Of a DNA stretch of 64,000 nucleotides, positions 12,291-23,900 are shown piece by piece. Source of the DNA: Sphagnum compactum (taxonomy: Eukaryota > Bryophyta > Sphagnopsida > Sphagnales); NCBI GenBank assembly GCA_965153455.1, contig OZ234501.1:2666001-2730000 (forward strand), in the 5' to 3' direction. Made by a program: the position numbers and the translations under genes. A model generated the notes under the pieces. That model was not told where the DNA came from, did no database searches, and was given only the letters and a program-made list of their open reading frames with translations. How positions within the stretch are numbered: the first letter of the stretch is position 1; each line of letters starts with the position of its first letter.

Positions 12291-14590
12291 TCTAAAGTTT
12301 CAATAAAAAAAACCTACAATAAATTAGGCTTACGATCATTTCTTCATTATAAATTATGATTTGTATTGAACTCAAAATAATGTAATTCGAGCTAACAAAT
12401 ATGAAACAATTCACATGTTCGTATTCCCCTTCTTTTTGGTTTGTCTTGGATCTTTAATAAGAACTTTTGTTCGCTAGGCACTATCTAAAGTTCTTATATT
12501 TGTTTAAAATATATGTTCTAAATTGCTCTACACTATGAATGACAATCAATTGATATAAGGTTGTCCAACATTATATATTTTCATTTTCCCCTTGCATCTT
12601 GGAATATGAAAATGAAAATTCACAATCATATATATTTTCCATGAATTCATTTCCACTCCTATTAATTTTAAAACATAATATTCAATTTTCACTTTTGAGA
12701 AAATTAAAACAATTTGTGTGTCAATTACATCAATAAATTCATGAAACCATACCAATCTCAAAGAGAAGATTTAAAAAAGATTCACATCACTTTTATTCAA
12801 TGTGATGTGACCTTGTGAATTCAAATTTGTGTTGATATCAAGTGGGATGACAAAAACATTCAATTTCCACATGTGATGATAATTGGTCATTTTTTGTGGG
12901 AAAGATTCACCAAAAGGTGACACAACTTTCTCAAAATAAAATATTCTATCACAAATTCTATTTTAAAAAAAAATACATTCACCCAAAAGCGACATAAAAC
13001 TATTTTTTTGTTTACTAAATTTGGCAAGGTGTTGTCAAATTTTTGTTTACTAGCTATAGTTTTAAGAGTCCTTTGAAATCATGCCAATAGTCAAGTCGAA
13101 ATTTGCGTAGGGATGCTTGCCACCTTAACTACATCAATAAATTGAAAATAAAATAAAAATTGGTGATGGTATGAAAAGGAAAATACAAAAGGATTCTAAT
13201 TTGAAATTGTCCAGTTGGAGACAATTTGATAAATTATGTCAAAAGCCATCAATACACACTTTAATATATCGTCATTGGAATTTGGGTGAGTTGTGTAATT
13301 CTAATGACAAGTAATCAAAATTGGTATATGGGGGATTTTTCAAAAGAATTTTTCATATGGTCATCGGTGGACCATTCCAAAGACAATTTGAAAAATAACT
13401 ACTTCATTTTTTTAATAACTTTTTTTTTCTATTAACTTTTTTAATACCTATCTCTCACCTTTCCTAATAACTACCTCCATTTTATAATTACCTCATTCTT
13501 CTTCCCTATCCACCAACATGGATATGAAAAAATAAATTAACACGTGTCTTTTCATGTCCATGAAATGTTTATTAATTTAAATTAATTTTAGCATTGATAT
13601 AAATAATGATGAATTATTGAAAACCAAATGAAAACATAAGAAAAAAAAGTTGATCTTCACTGATAATGTGCAATAGCACATAGCTCAAATTGATATTAGG
13701 AAATATATCTCGTTAACAATCGACAAAATTGATTGGTTTGCAAGGTTTTAACTTCAAATTGTTTCATGTGGTGCATAATCACACCATTGGAATGCCGAGT
13801 CTTCAAGCATTGTATACATGATTATCCATTTTGGTTTCTTTTTTTAATGTTATTTCCCAAAAAAATGGTCATGAATTCCAAGAAATGTCAATTTGGATTT
13901 GACATTTTATGTTCATTTCATTAAAAATAAAGCAATTACATTGCTTGTCAATCATCCAACTCTCATATGGCTAGAGGGACAAGGTTGTTTAGATTTAAAT
14001 ACCGTATGGAATACATGGGCGAGTTTAGCACACCAGTGTCGAATAGTGAATTTATTTTAAAACTTAAGATTTGTCATGTAAGTTTTAAATTTTGGGACTT
14101 TTCAACATTTGAAAAGTTTAATATAAAATTCTAACTTCAAAGTTTTTTTTATTTATTGTCCGTTTGCTCAGGATGTTCATAACTAATGTGCTTATTTGTA
14201 CTAGATGAGGGTTCAATTCCAAATTCTTGCAATCTAAATTCTTGGAATTTTGAACAATAGGGCTAAAGTTTTTTCAAAAGCTAGCTTTGAAATATTAATT
14301 AAATTTATGCCAAAGTCTCCAATGTACTAAGGTAGTGAAGTTTTTTTTACATTACAAATCTACTTAAATTCTTTTTGAACTGGAACCAAATTTGGCTAAG
14401 TCCTTGTGTACGTGGGATAATGGCAAGTCCACCACCTACCTCACACAATTGGGAAAAACATGATGAAAACCCTTTGGTGTAAGACCATGTGGAATAACTA
14501 GATACCCAAAGAAAACAAAATGATTACAACTGAAAATAAGGACTTCAAACCATCCATTGGTTTATATATCAACTTAATAGACATAGTCAA
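12291..14590. other. AT-rich intergenic DNA, no gene seen
   Basis: No supported gene or complete mobile element is visible. A phrase GGGTTCAATTCC at about 14,207 resembles a polymerase III box B, but I could not find a convincing box A or a repeated body, so no SINE is called. Confidence 0.5.
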
Positions 14591-14593
14591 ATG

Positions 14594-14741
14594 AGGGGGG
14601 AAGGGGAAGGTGGGGGGTGAAGAACACATGAAGTCTTAAAAGCTGCTGTGATGAATAGTTTTCTTTGAATGATCAGCTAACCCAATAGTGGGGGAGGGTG
14701 GGGGAGGGTGGGGGGGGGAAGAGGAAGGGGGAGGAAGCCTT
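14594..14741 (+). repeat. G-rich tract with G-quadruplex potential
   Basis: At 14,690-14,728 the plus strand has five runs of three or more G separated by single A or T bases (GGGGGAGGGTGGGGGAGGGT, then nine G). A second purine-rich G tract lies at about 14,596-14,624 (GGGGGGAAGGGGAAGGTGGG). Such spacing fits the standard four-run G-quadruplex pattern with one-base loops. No gene is adjacent, so any role is unclear. Confidence 0.75.
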
Positions 14742-15051
14742 TTCCAATTGCTATGTTGTTATGGGTGGTCAGTACTGTGTGCTTTTGATTTGTATTCAAT
14801 TGTTTTGTTGGGTCTTTGGTGGCAATAATTTATGCACTTCATTCATTTTTTGCTTCACAAAAGTGTAAGTAGTCAGGAAGGCTTGATTGCTCAATAATAC
14901 TACAATCAATCAGTTAACTTAATGACAGCTATTAGAACACACCCACCCACCCATTCTCTCTCTCTCTAGACAACTAGCCTAGTGAAGAAAAACCACAAAC
15001 AGCAAACTGTACAGAAAGAGGATCTGTTGTCACTTGTTGACACATGAGGGA

Positions 15052-15265
15052 CAGAGAGAGAGAGAGAGAGAAGAAAAAAACCCTCTTAAACAATTAGAGT
15101 ATAACACTCAGCATATTCTGCTCCTTTTTTGTTTGTCAGTTCCCTCAGACTTGCTCACGTAGATTAATCTCCCTCTCATCAGCCTGCAGTCTTGAGTTTT
15201 CTGATCACTTGACAAATTGCCCCAGGCTAGTAGTAGACACTTATATATATATATATATATATATA
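15052..15265. repeat. (GA)n and (TA)n microsatellites
   Basis: A (GA)n run of about 20 bp sits at 15,052-15,072 and a perfect (TA)n run at 15,242-15,265. The roughly 170 bp between them are plain sequence with no gene. Confidence 0.8.
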
Positions 15266-15435
15266 AGTCTTTGAAGTTTTGCAGACTGGCACTAGTGTTG
15301 TTGGGAACAGGATGTTTATGACTTATTGACTTAGTTACTACTCTTCTTCATTTGACTAGGTAGTGTGTTTTCATCTCACATTTCAAATTTAGAGCAATTT
15401 CATTCATACCCATCATCTACAGGTCTTTAGCAATT

Positions 15436-15590
15436 CATTACAATAAAAGGTGTTTTTATACGTTAAGTGATTGCATTAGATTTTCAATGAATTCATTGAT
15501 TGTAATGAACGAGACCTAATGAGAATGTAACGAATTCCTTGATCTAGTGAATAGGGACTAGTGAATTGCACTCACATTTTATGATAAATG
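15436..15590 (+). mobile_element. Diverged CACTA-type miniature element
   Basis: The block begins CATTACAATAAAAGGTGT and ends TCACATTTTATGATAAATG. Between these it carries ATTCATTGATTGTAATGAACGA and GGGACTAGTGAATTGCACTC. It aligns along its whole length with the intact copy at 45,344-45,505, whose ends are CACTACAACAAAAGG and TTTTGTAATAGTG. The first bases of the end have decayed from CACTA to CATTA. No transposase is encoded, so it is a non-autonomous copy. It is the oldest-looking of the three. Confidence 0.7.
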
Positions 15591-17063
15591 TTTAATTACA
15601 TCGAACAATTAGTTCTCAATGTTTGAGATCGTTTCTATCACACAACAATTAAATCACACCTTTACACTAAACCCTAATTTAATGTTTCATATTCAATTGT
15701 TCTCACACTTATATAAAGATGAAGTAAATTCACTTTCAAAAAGGAGAGATCATTTGAAATCTTTACACATGAACTAATCATTATCGGTAACCAATCTGTA
15801 GCAAGTAATTTTATTTAAGGGTGTTTTTCTTTAGGTTCACAATATCTTGACCATATTTGGTACACATCACTAGGGAGGGCTTTTTGCACAATCTTGGTGC
15901 ATATTTCAGGCAAAATTTAATATGAAAAAAATGTTTACTTTTGACACTTTTACCTTACAATTTCTTTTTATTAAAAAAAGGGACAAAATATAAGGTGCAA
16001 AACTATTTAAATTTTTAAGCACTTAGGAGACCCATCGTAACAATCGATGATGAATCATGAGTAATCATTTTACAATGCATTTGTCTTTCACAAGCACTAG
16101 ATTTTTTTTGGTATATTTCTTTAACCCATACTGAATTTATTGACCCAAATTGACATATAAAAATGGTTATACTTCATTTGAGATTATACTACAAGAGCAT
16201 CCCTATGGATCAGCTGCCCCAATGGGACAAAAGCCTGATCTTGAAAGATGATATTTTTGGCTTGTGTTGAAACTTGAGATTAGTATAACTAGATGAGAAC
16301 TGGAATGAGTGTGATTCATGAAGAAATAGGAACAGGAGCATACTTGACTTCAGTTATTGGATTCACAGCAAGTTTTACTATGACCCATCATCCAAGAGGC
16401 CCACCACCATGCACAACTTTATACATATTGGCACTACAGGGACTTTGGACCTGGCTTTTAAGTTTCACCCAGAGTGGGTTAAGTAAGTTCTCCCAATTAA
16501 AAGACACAGAGAGTAACTAACAATTGAAAACATCCTGTAGGTATGTGGACTATGTATGATATATTGCATTTGACATTACATGGGAAATTTGGGCAAGTTT
16601 TGAGCCCTTTGAAGGTGGCCATCTAGCCTAGTCAGTGTGCTGTTGTTGCTGGGATAAACTTTCAATCCCTTCTAATTTAGAGAGAGCATCTCCAGTGGCA
16701 GTAAAATCAACTGGTCTCTATTTTGGATGAAGTATAGCTTCCAAACTCATGTGTGAAACTGAGTGAAGTGAAGTGACCTACCTACACACAATATGTTGGG
16801 ATGAAGTTGTAGCCTTTACATGGTGTGAAACTGAGTTTGGACGTGTAATTTTTACAGGGCACGATGATATATATATACACACACAATGGGTCGGTAAAAG
16901 AGAATGACCCCTTTTCATTGGCCAACCATATTGATAGACCCAAGTGGTGACATTTAAATAGTCTCTCGCTTTAAACTGTTCAATTTTTCATGTCCCACAT
17001 AAGAGTGTTAAATTTTTCCCCCATTCCAAGCCATCATGCATATTGTGATTAAGAGGATTTGTC
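15591..17063. other. Intergenic DNA with one repeat fragment
   Basis: No gene is supported. At 16,240-16,291, TTGAAAGATGATATTTTTGG through GAGATTAGT matches the middle of the repeat at 17,064-17,409 on the same strand. A short open frame runs from 16,293 for 75 codons, but it has no recognisable motif and begins right at the edge of that repeat fragment. Confidence 0.5.
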
Positions 17064-17409
17064 GGCCTTGCCTTGGTAGGCAAGGATGTTGTTGTGTTTA
17101 GATTCATTATAGAGTATAATAGTAGCTTAAGCGATTTTGGCCCCCCTAGGTAATAATAATAGGTCTATTTTTATATGAGGATTTTTGAAAGATGATATTT
17201 TGGCTTGTGTTGAAACTTGAGATTAGTTATTCTAGAGTCATGATATCTTGAAGGATTTTGGTTTGTTTTAGAGGATTTTTTGAAGGTTATATTTTTGCAT
17301 GGTGAAATTATAATTTGAGTTTTGGCATAATTCTTCTTCTTTTGCCTTAAGATACTTTTTAAATGTAAATGGCAAGGCCACAGTGTGTGAGACACACACA
17401 CCCCTTGTT
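17064..17409 (+). mobile_element. GGCCTTGCC-ended repeat, fuller copy
   Basis: This copy aligns over about 345 bp with the inverted copy at 41,938-42,285. The left boundary is sharp in both at GGCCTTGCC (17,064-17,072). Its reverse complement GGCAAGGCC occurs at 17,371-17,379, so a roughly 316-bp core is bounded by 9-bp inverted repeats, but shared sequence runs on for about 30 bp to CCCCTTGTTA. Landmarks inside are GGCCCCCCTAGG, a short (AAT)n run and TTGCATGGTGAAATTATAA. Shorter pieces lie at 1,339 and 16,240. No protein is encoded. The superfamily is not clear to me. Confidence 0.7.
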
Positions 17410-17500
17410 ACCTTGAGATTAGGCTAATTAACCCATTCAGGTTGGATTTGATTTGCTGTAGGACACGGGGTCTCCGCAGTAGACAGCTTGTTCAGTTGTC

Positions 17501-17760
17501 CAAAAATCCATGACAAGACACAAGACCTTTTAGATCTAGTGCTTTGAACTAGATCTGCAGATTCTCCTCATGTATAATAATAACAGATTGTAGGTCGCAT
17601 AAATGTACATATAGCGGATTTTTTTTTTGCAAAAAATCCATGACAAGACACAACACCTTTTAGATCTAGTGCTTTGAACTAGATCTGCAGATTTTCCTCA
17701 TGTATAATAATAACAGATTGTAGGTCGCATAAATGTACATATAGCGGATTTTTTTTTTTG
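17501..17760. repeat. Near-identical tandem duplication, 130 bp
   Basis: Copy 1 (17,501-17,630) and copy 2 (17,631-17,760) differ at only a few positions (AAGACC/AACACC, ATTCTCC/ATTTTCC, T-run length). Each copy contains a perfect small hairpin, AGATCTAGT-gctttga-ACTAGATCT. The near identity suggests a recent duplication. A poly-T run ends each copy and may have helped slippage. Confidence 0.9.
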
Positions 17761-18080
17761 CATCAGACTTAGAAACATCATCTCCAAAGAAGCAGTACAG
17801 AAGATTTGCTATCACATGACTTGCATTCATAACACAATTTGCACGGAGGTGTGGACTGTGGACAAACATGTGTCTCTCATACACTGACTATTTTTGTGCT
17901 GTTGCATAATGTGGCATTTTGTTATATGATTCTCATGATGAAATAAAATATCATTCAATATGTTTGCATGAACCCACCAGAAATTTGATTCTATATCTAT
18001 CATCACATATATATACATATGTCACAAATTAATTTATTGCTTGGCACTGTATTTATTGAAACAAAACATGAGAATCTAAG
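17761..18080. other. Intergenic DNA, no gene seen
   Basis: Plain sequence between the tandem duplication and a miniature transposon. Overlapping short minus-strand frames here have no motif or splice context that would support a gene. Confidence 0.45.
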
Positions 18081-18191
18081 CACTATAACCAAAAGTGTTT
18101 CTGTACATCAAGAGATTTCATTGAATTTTGAGTGAATTCATTGGTCTAGTAAACAAGAACTAGTGAAGTGCACTCACATTTTGTAATAGTG
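18081..18191 (+). mobile_element. Short CACTA-type miniature element
   Basis: It begins CACTATAACCAAAAGTGTT and ends CTCACATTTTGTAATAGTG. It aligns with the copy at 45,344-45,505 but lacks about 50 bp of the centre. The two ends still show the CACTA/TAGTG signature of the CACTA (En/Spm) superfamily. Flanking bases are AAG on the left and AAA on the right, so a 3-bp target duplication is possible but not exact. It encodes no protein. Confidence 0.75.
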
Positions 18192-20740
18192 AAATATGAA
18201 ACCCACCAAAAATTAACTTGTCAACTACAGTAGATTTCTACAGTGAAACCAGCAGCACATATTCAAAGTTCAAACCTGATTTGGCTTTATGTGCTGCTTG
18301 CTGCCTATGCTGACGATGAATCATTATAACTTGTGCAGTGTTCTAACAAACAAAGCAATAACATCTCTCCTGCAACAAAAAGTCAAGTTCAGTCAGCTCT
18401 TGACAGAACCTTGAAGTTTGAACCCCCCCAGTTTTATCATTAAAGAAATTGTTAGAACTTGAACCAAAGAAGCCAGTAAAATTGGATGGGTGGCCAGAGT
18501 GATGCAGCACCCAAAAACTGGATACCCGGAAGGATGGATGGTAAGTGGTGAGGAAAATTGGGTTTCTTCGGTTCCCTAACAAACCATGATAATTAGCTCA
18601 ATTGCTTCCTTTAGTATCTACCTCCTGACAAACCTTCTAGTGGGTTGTTAGTAACTAGGTAGTAAAAACAACCTTCACCACCCATGTGCAAGAGCAACTC
18701 CACTGGTGCATTGTAAAGTAAATATTATTGGATGAAGAAAAGTCAAAAAATGTCGGTTTGGCTCAGCAAAATGGTTTTGACCCAACATTTTTTTTTCAAA
18801 GGATTCTGAGGCTGGCAAATGGCACAGCACACCCTAACATCAGCTCAGCTGCTGCTGATTGGCTAGATGGGTTTGATTGGTCCAGGTGGGTTGCTATTAG
18901 TAGTCTCTTGACCTTTTGCAGTTCCTAGTTTCATTTTGATGGGCGAGGTTGGAAAAAAAAGTAAATAACTAATCTTGGATGTGAGAAATACTGTTGCAGG
19001 GCCACATATTAAGCATGATGGCTGGAGCTGCTCTAAACCATCTACTTGAGTACTCACCTATTTTCCTACCTATAATATAATATAGATAGGACCTACTTCT
19101 TACAGAATGGGTCACCAAGGTGAAACCAGAGATCAACTCAGTTGAGGTTCATCCAGAGTCATATAACGGGGTATCCGGTGGATGATGGTGCACTAGTTGG
19201 GTGCAGCTGGTTCAAAGCTGGCCCCGTAAACGTGATGATCTCCCTCCAAAAACATGTTGTATTGCCAAATGCCATGAACAAATGGCGATTGGAAATACGT
19301 ACTTACTGGGATGCAGCTTGCTTGGGTCCACACTAACTAAATACATATGTAAGTTTATACATTTTATTAAAAAAATGATAAATTGTCGTAGTGGGTTTGT
19401 TTGCATCCTGTCAATCAAGCCTGGCTTTTGCAGTGGGGTGGATACTATGCCAACAATTGTAGAAACACTGGCAATTGGAATAATGTAGGCATCATTGTTT
19501 ACGGGAATTTCATGAGCTCACTTTGCAGACCTCCTGTGCAATAATAATGCATGTGCTGTTTGAGCACCATTTGAAATCCCCCTGGCAGGTTGGCATTAGG
19601 TTTGATCTCTTCCTGTTTGCTCAGAGATCCATTGGGTTCACATGGCTAGTACGAAGGCCTGGTATGTGTGTGTGTGTGTGTGTGTGTATAGCTTTCTATC
19701 ATTCATCACGCTTTCTCCTTCATTTTCCTCATTGGTAAAGACAACAAATGAGGAGGGTTATTGCATGAGGCTACATAGTTAACGGAACAAAATGGGAATT
19801 CACGCCATACCCATCCATTGTTTTTTTTTTTTCCCTGGAAAAGAAAATTGGGAAATTTTGGTTTTTTTTAATGTGACTAAAATTTTTCTATTTTTAAATT
19901 TTTTGGGGGAAAAAGATTTGCCAAATTTTCAACATCACAAAATTGAAAGAAAAGAAAAAATTATTAAAACCCGTACCCATTAGTTCTAACTTACAATGAT
20001 GGTGAACAGTCCCATTTAAACAGAGAGAATGGTCTGTCTCTCACCATAATTGTTTGGTGTCTTTGCAGCCTTGCTTGCTATGGATCTCAGAAGCTCACCA
20101 ATAATACCAATAATACCAATAATGTAGTCAATATAAGGTGGCCTTAACTTTAGAGTTTCACATGAAATTTATAGTGGGTCCACCATGGCTAGAGTTCACC
20201 TTGTTGAACTAAGCAAAATAAAAATAAAAATAAAATTGAGAGTACTCTAAAACACCCAATATTAAACAGCTCAAGGGGTCTTTAATATGGCTAGGCTATG
20301 TTACAAAAGCATTGCCACATCACAATGAAAAAAGCTTCTTGTTGCCCTTTTTGCTTGGGCTCATTCAACAAACTTACAATGTAACATGTACCCTATTATA
20401 ACATGTAGTACATGACATGACCTTTTTATAACATGCCATATATGCCTTTTTCCCATTTGACAATTTTGAAAATTTCCCACCACCTACCCCATCAAAGTAG
20501 CCTTATTCCATAATACCTGGGTTGGTTTGGTAGGAAGGTGCCTAATTATTTTATTTTATTTTTCATTTACTTTCGGCAGTAGAAATAATAATAATTCACA
20601 AACTATACTAATAATGAACATAGTGTGTTTTGAGAGTTTTTTTTTCAGATTTTTGGCATAGTAGGTAGGTATTTTTCAGAATTTTTGGTGAATCCAAAAA
20701 TAATTAATTAGTGCCTAACCAGCCTAGGTATTAGGTAGTA
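18192..20740. other. Intergenic DNA, no supported gene
   Basis: Base composition is a little less AT-rich than the neighbours and several 60-95 codon frames occur on both strands, but they overlap one another, lack recognisable motifs and show no consistent splice structure. A (GT)n microsatellite lies at 19,665-19,688. I cannot exclude an unrecognised small gene. Confidence 0.4.
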
Positions 20741-20820
20741 GTGTGCAAAGTTTCTTCTCCTCATTCATTCACTTGTGGGAACATTCCAAGGTATGATTGC
20801 TTGAGGCACAATGAGGAGCT

Positions 20821-20930
20821 CAAAGGAGGAGTTCATCCCAAGCTCCATGTGAGGAAGCATGCGCCATGGGAAGGTCAAAGGAGGAGTTCATCCCAAGCAT
20901 CATGGGAGGAAGCATGCGCCATGAGAGATA
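20821..20930. repeat. Two-copy tandem repeat, 55 bp
   Basis: CAAAGGAGGAGTTCATCCCA starts at 20,821 and again at 20,876. Both copies continue to GAAGCATGCGCCATG. The unit is more GC-rich than its surroundings. A 98-codon frame spans it, but the period is not a multiple of three, so the two copies are read in different frames, which argues against selection for a protein. Confidence 0.8.
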
Positions 20931-23900
20931 GAAAACAAGCATCGTGTGTTCCTTGCACTTTTAATATTTCAAGGTATCTAAACTTTCAATGGTGGTTGTT
21001 GTCAAAATGTTTCACTCTTTCAAAATTTGCCGGGTAAAAAAAAGGGGCTAAACTTAGGGATCAATTAACTAGGGTATTGATTATAAAACATTATATGATT
21101 GTTTTCGTATCATAGGACTTGGAGTATGACTACCATAGAGTAGCACCTAGTTTATGCGGAAATTTTCTTGATCAAGGTTGTGAATGTTGGAATGTGGACT
21201 CAAAAAAGTCTAGTGGTTGCTATATACTTTAGGGTTTTGAGCTTTTGACAAAGTTTATTGGTGATGGTGACTTTTGGAGTTGGTCTTTGCATTCATAAAG
21301 GACATTGACGATGGTGGTTCTATATTGTGTGAAATGTTTTAATGATGTTGCAAGCACAATTGTGGTTTTTCTTAATGGTTGGTGGTGTGTGGCTAGAAAT
21401 TTGGCAATGACATTGGCATCGAAAAGATGGCAATGCAAATAAAGTTAAGGGAGACAAGATAAATGGCATGAAGGAAGAGGCAACTAGGGATATAAATGAA
21501 TAGATTTGTGTGTGAATGTGTCTAGAAATAAATGTTTTGATTTTTTCATTTATGCAAACCATTTGAAGCTCATGGTTTGGTATTTTTTTTCTACTATGCA
21601 AGATGTTTGATTAGGATAGGGACAAATGTAGATGATTGTAAGTTTTTCCCCTTAATAGTGGCATGAAGGATGGAGATGTTGATTGAATCTAGGTTTAGGA
21701 TTTGCTAGGTCCCAATGATTGCCAAGAAAACATAAGTGGGTTGTGGGGTTTGGGGTAGTTGCCATTATGTTGGTGTGTGCTTGTTTTTGTGTTTGTGAGT
21801 TGAAGGATTAAATTTGTTTTGTGAAGGCATGGGGTGGTTTGGGATATTGTGTGTGAAAAAGGTACATGAGAATCTAGTGCACAATCGTAATAAAATAGAC
21901 AATTTGGAGGTCTGGGATTAAAAAAAGAAAAATGTTTAGAGAGTATGGGCAAAAACTTATGTTTTGTGAAATGAACTTGAAAGGGGTTTGACAAAAGTGA
22001 GATGCTATTTGAACAAGAAGAGTAAAGAGGTGGACATTGGAACATCTCATCCATCTTAATGTGGAAAGTTTATTGTGTGCGTAGTTGTCTACATGTTATT
22101 AACATTTTGACATTCCTATCATTGTAGCCTTGAAATGCAAGTTGTTGATAGATAGTGGTGTAATTAGGTTTCTTTGTAACTAAACAATGTATTAAACTCA
22201 ACAAAATAAAGACATTACATCTTTATTTAATGTGATAATGTTGTCTGCATGAATTTTTATTCATTTTGTTAAGTTTCAAGTCCCTTCTTTTTTAGGTCAT
22301 AGGAACACGTTTTAAAGGCAATTAACCATGTTTGTGGTGGGTCGTTTGTGTGGTTTTCGTGCCTATCTTTTGAGTTGAAAGGGATTATTGAGGGTAGGGA
22401 GCACAAGGCATTCCAAGTGTGACAAGATTTTAACAATTTTGTAAAAAGAAAATGAATTGGTGGGTAAGTGATTGCACATTAGATAATTTTCTTTGTGTGT
22501 CACATTGGTAATTTTTATAAGGGTAAAGGTATTTGCTTGGTGTAATAAAAATTGGAATATGGATTGAAATATTTGTAAAGGATTCATAAAATTAATCTAC
22601 TATACCTTAACAAATTTTCTAGGAAAATTCATGATAAAATATAATCATTTAATATAATATGAGCATTTCAAATGATGTAACAAAATTTAATAACAATTCT
22701 TAATATATGATTGTGGACTCAAAATGCTTTCATGTAACACACTTTTTAACAAGTATTTTAACATGGATTATGCACTGATGACATTGATATAAAAAAGGGT
22801 TTTTGGAAAGATGGTGAACACCAAAACATTGATATGTATGCTAAATTATTCATTGATTTAGATAATTTAAATGCTGATTTTTAAAATACAAAATTTTATA
22901 AGATTAAACTAAGGGGAACAAAGTTTTTCCAATGACACCTTGAGTTGAATGCACCTTTGGGTGGTACCACTAGAATCAATTAGCCAAAATCAAAGGAAAG
23001 TTTGGACCCAATTGAATTCCACAAAATTATTTAATGTTTTTTATTTATTGTTTGTCCATTAACTTGCACCATGCGGGCCATGTCTCCCCCTACACACATG
23101 GTTATGAAAAATCATAAACATCTGAACACCTATATTATGTATTGGCATTTTAAGGAATTTGATTTTAATTTTAAGTGTGGTTGCACTTGCACAACATTTT
23201 TTTTCTTATTTATTTAATTTACATGCAAAGGAAAGTGGCGTTAATTGGCCATTGAAACAATAAAAGGTGAAAATATTTTTGTTTGTGACATCAATGCCTT
23301 TTAGGGGTTTTTTTTTTCCCAACATTTAAACTTTGACAATTAAATGATAAATGTCCCAATCAAACTATTTTTTATAAAAAAAGGCATTTTAGGTATTCCT
23401 AGAAATTAAAGGTCAAGAATAAATGCATAAAATTTGGTGTTCCTAACCAAAGGAACCACTCATGTTACATACTTGGAATATTTTTCCTATGCATTCATTG
23501 TCCATGCCAAAATTTGATTTCTTGTTGATGTAATTAAAATTTCAAATACTATAAGACATGGGGATTGTGTTCCTAAAACAATATAGCAAAATCCTTTCTT
23601 AAATGTGTCTTTCATTGCCATGAAGTTTAATGGGACAAACTAATTGCAAATGCGATGGATTAGTGTTACTACCCAAAGATGTTTTCATCCCTGGCAGTGG
23701 ATTTGATAATTCAAATTATAAATATAAACATGCAATTTTTAGGAATCCATCACAAGTGTCAAAAATTAGGGTGGTTCATATTACTTTTCAGTATTACACA
23801 AGTTCATGTTACAATATTTTGAAACACATCATGAAATGAAATTTCTTCATTTGTCAATTCTAATTTTGTTCAAACTTCATCATTACATGCACAATCCTAG

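Noticed and set aside
14165-14245. tRNA-like phrase with GGGTTCAATTCC
   Set aside because: A box B match alone; no stable cloverleaf and no convincing box A or repeated body.
21695-22054. 119-codon minus-strand frame
   Set aside because: The composition is skewed to P, S, T, N and H as expected from a purine/pyrimidine-biased strand, with no motif, splice context or neighbours.
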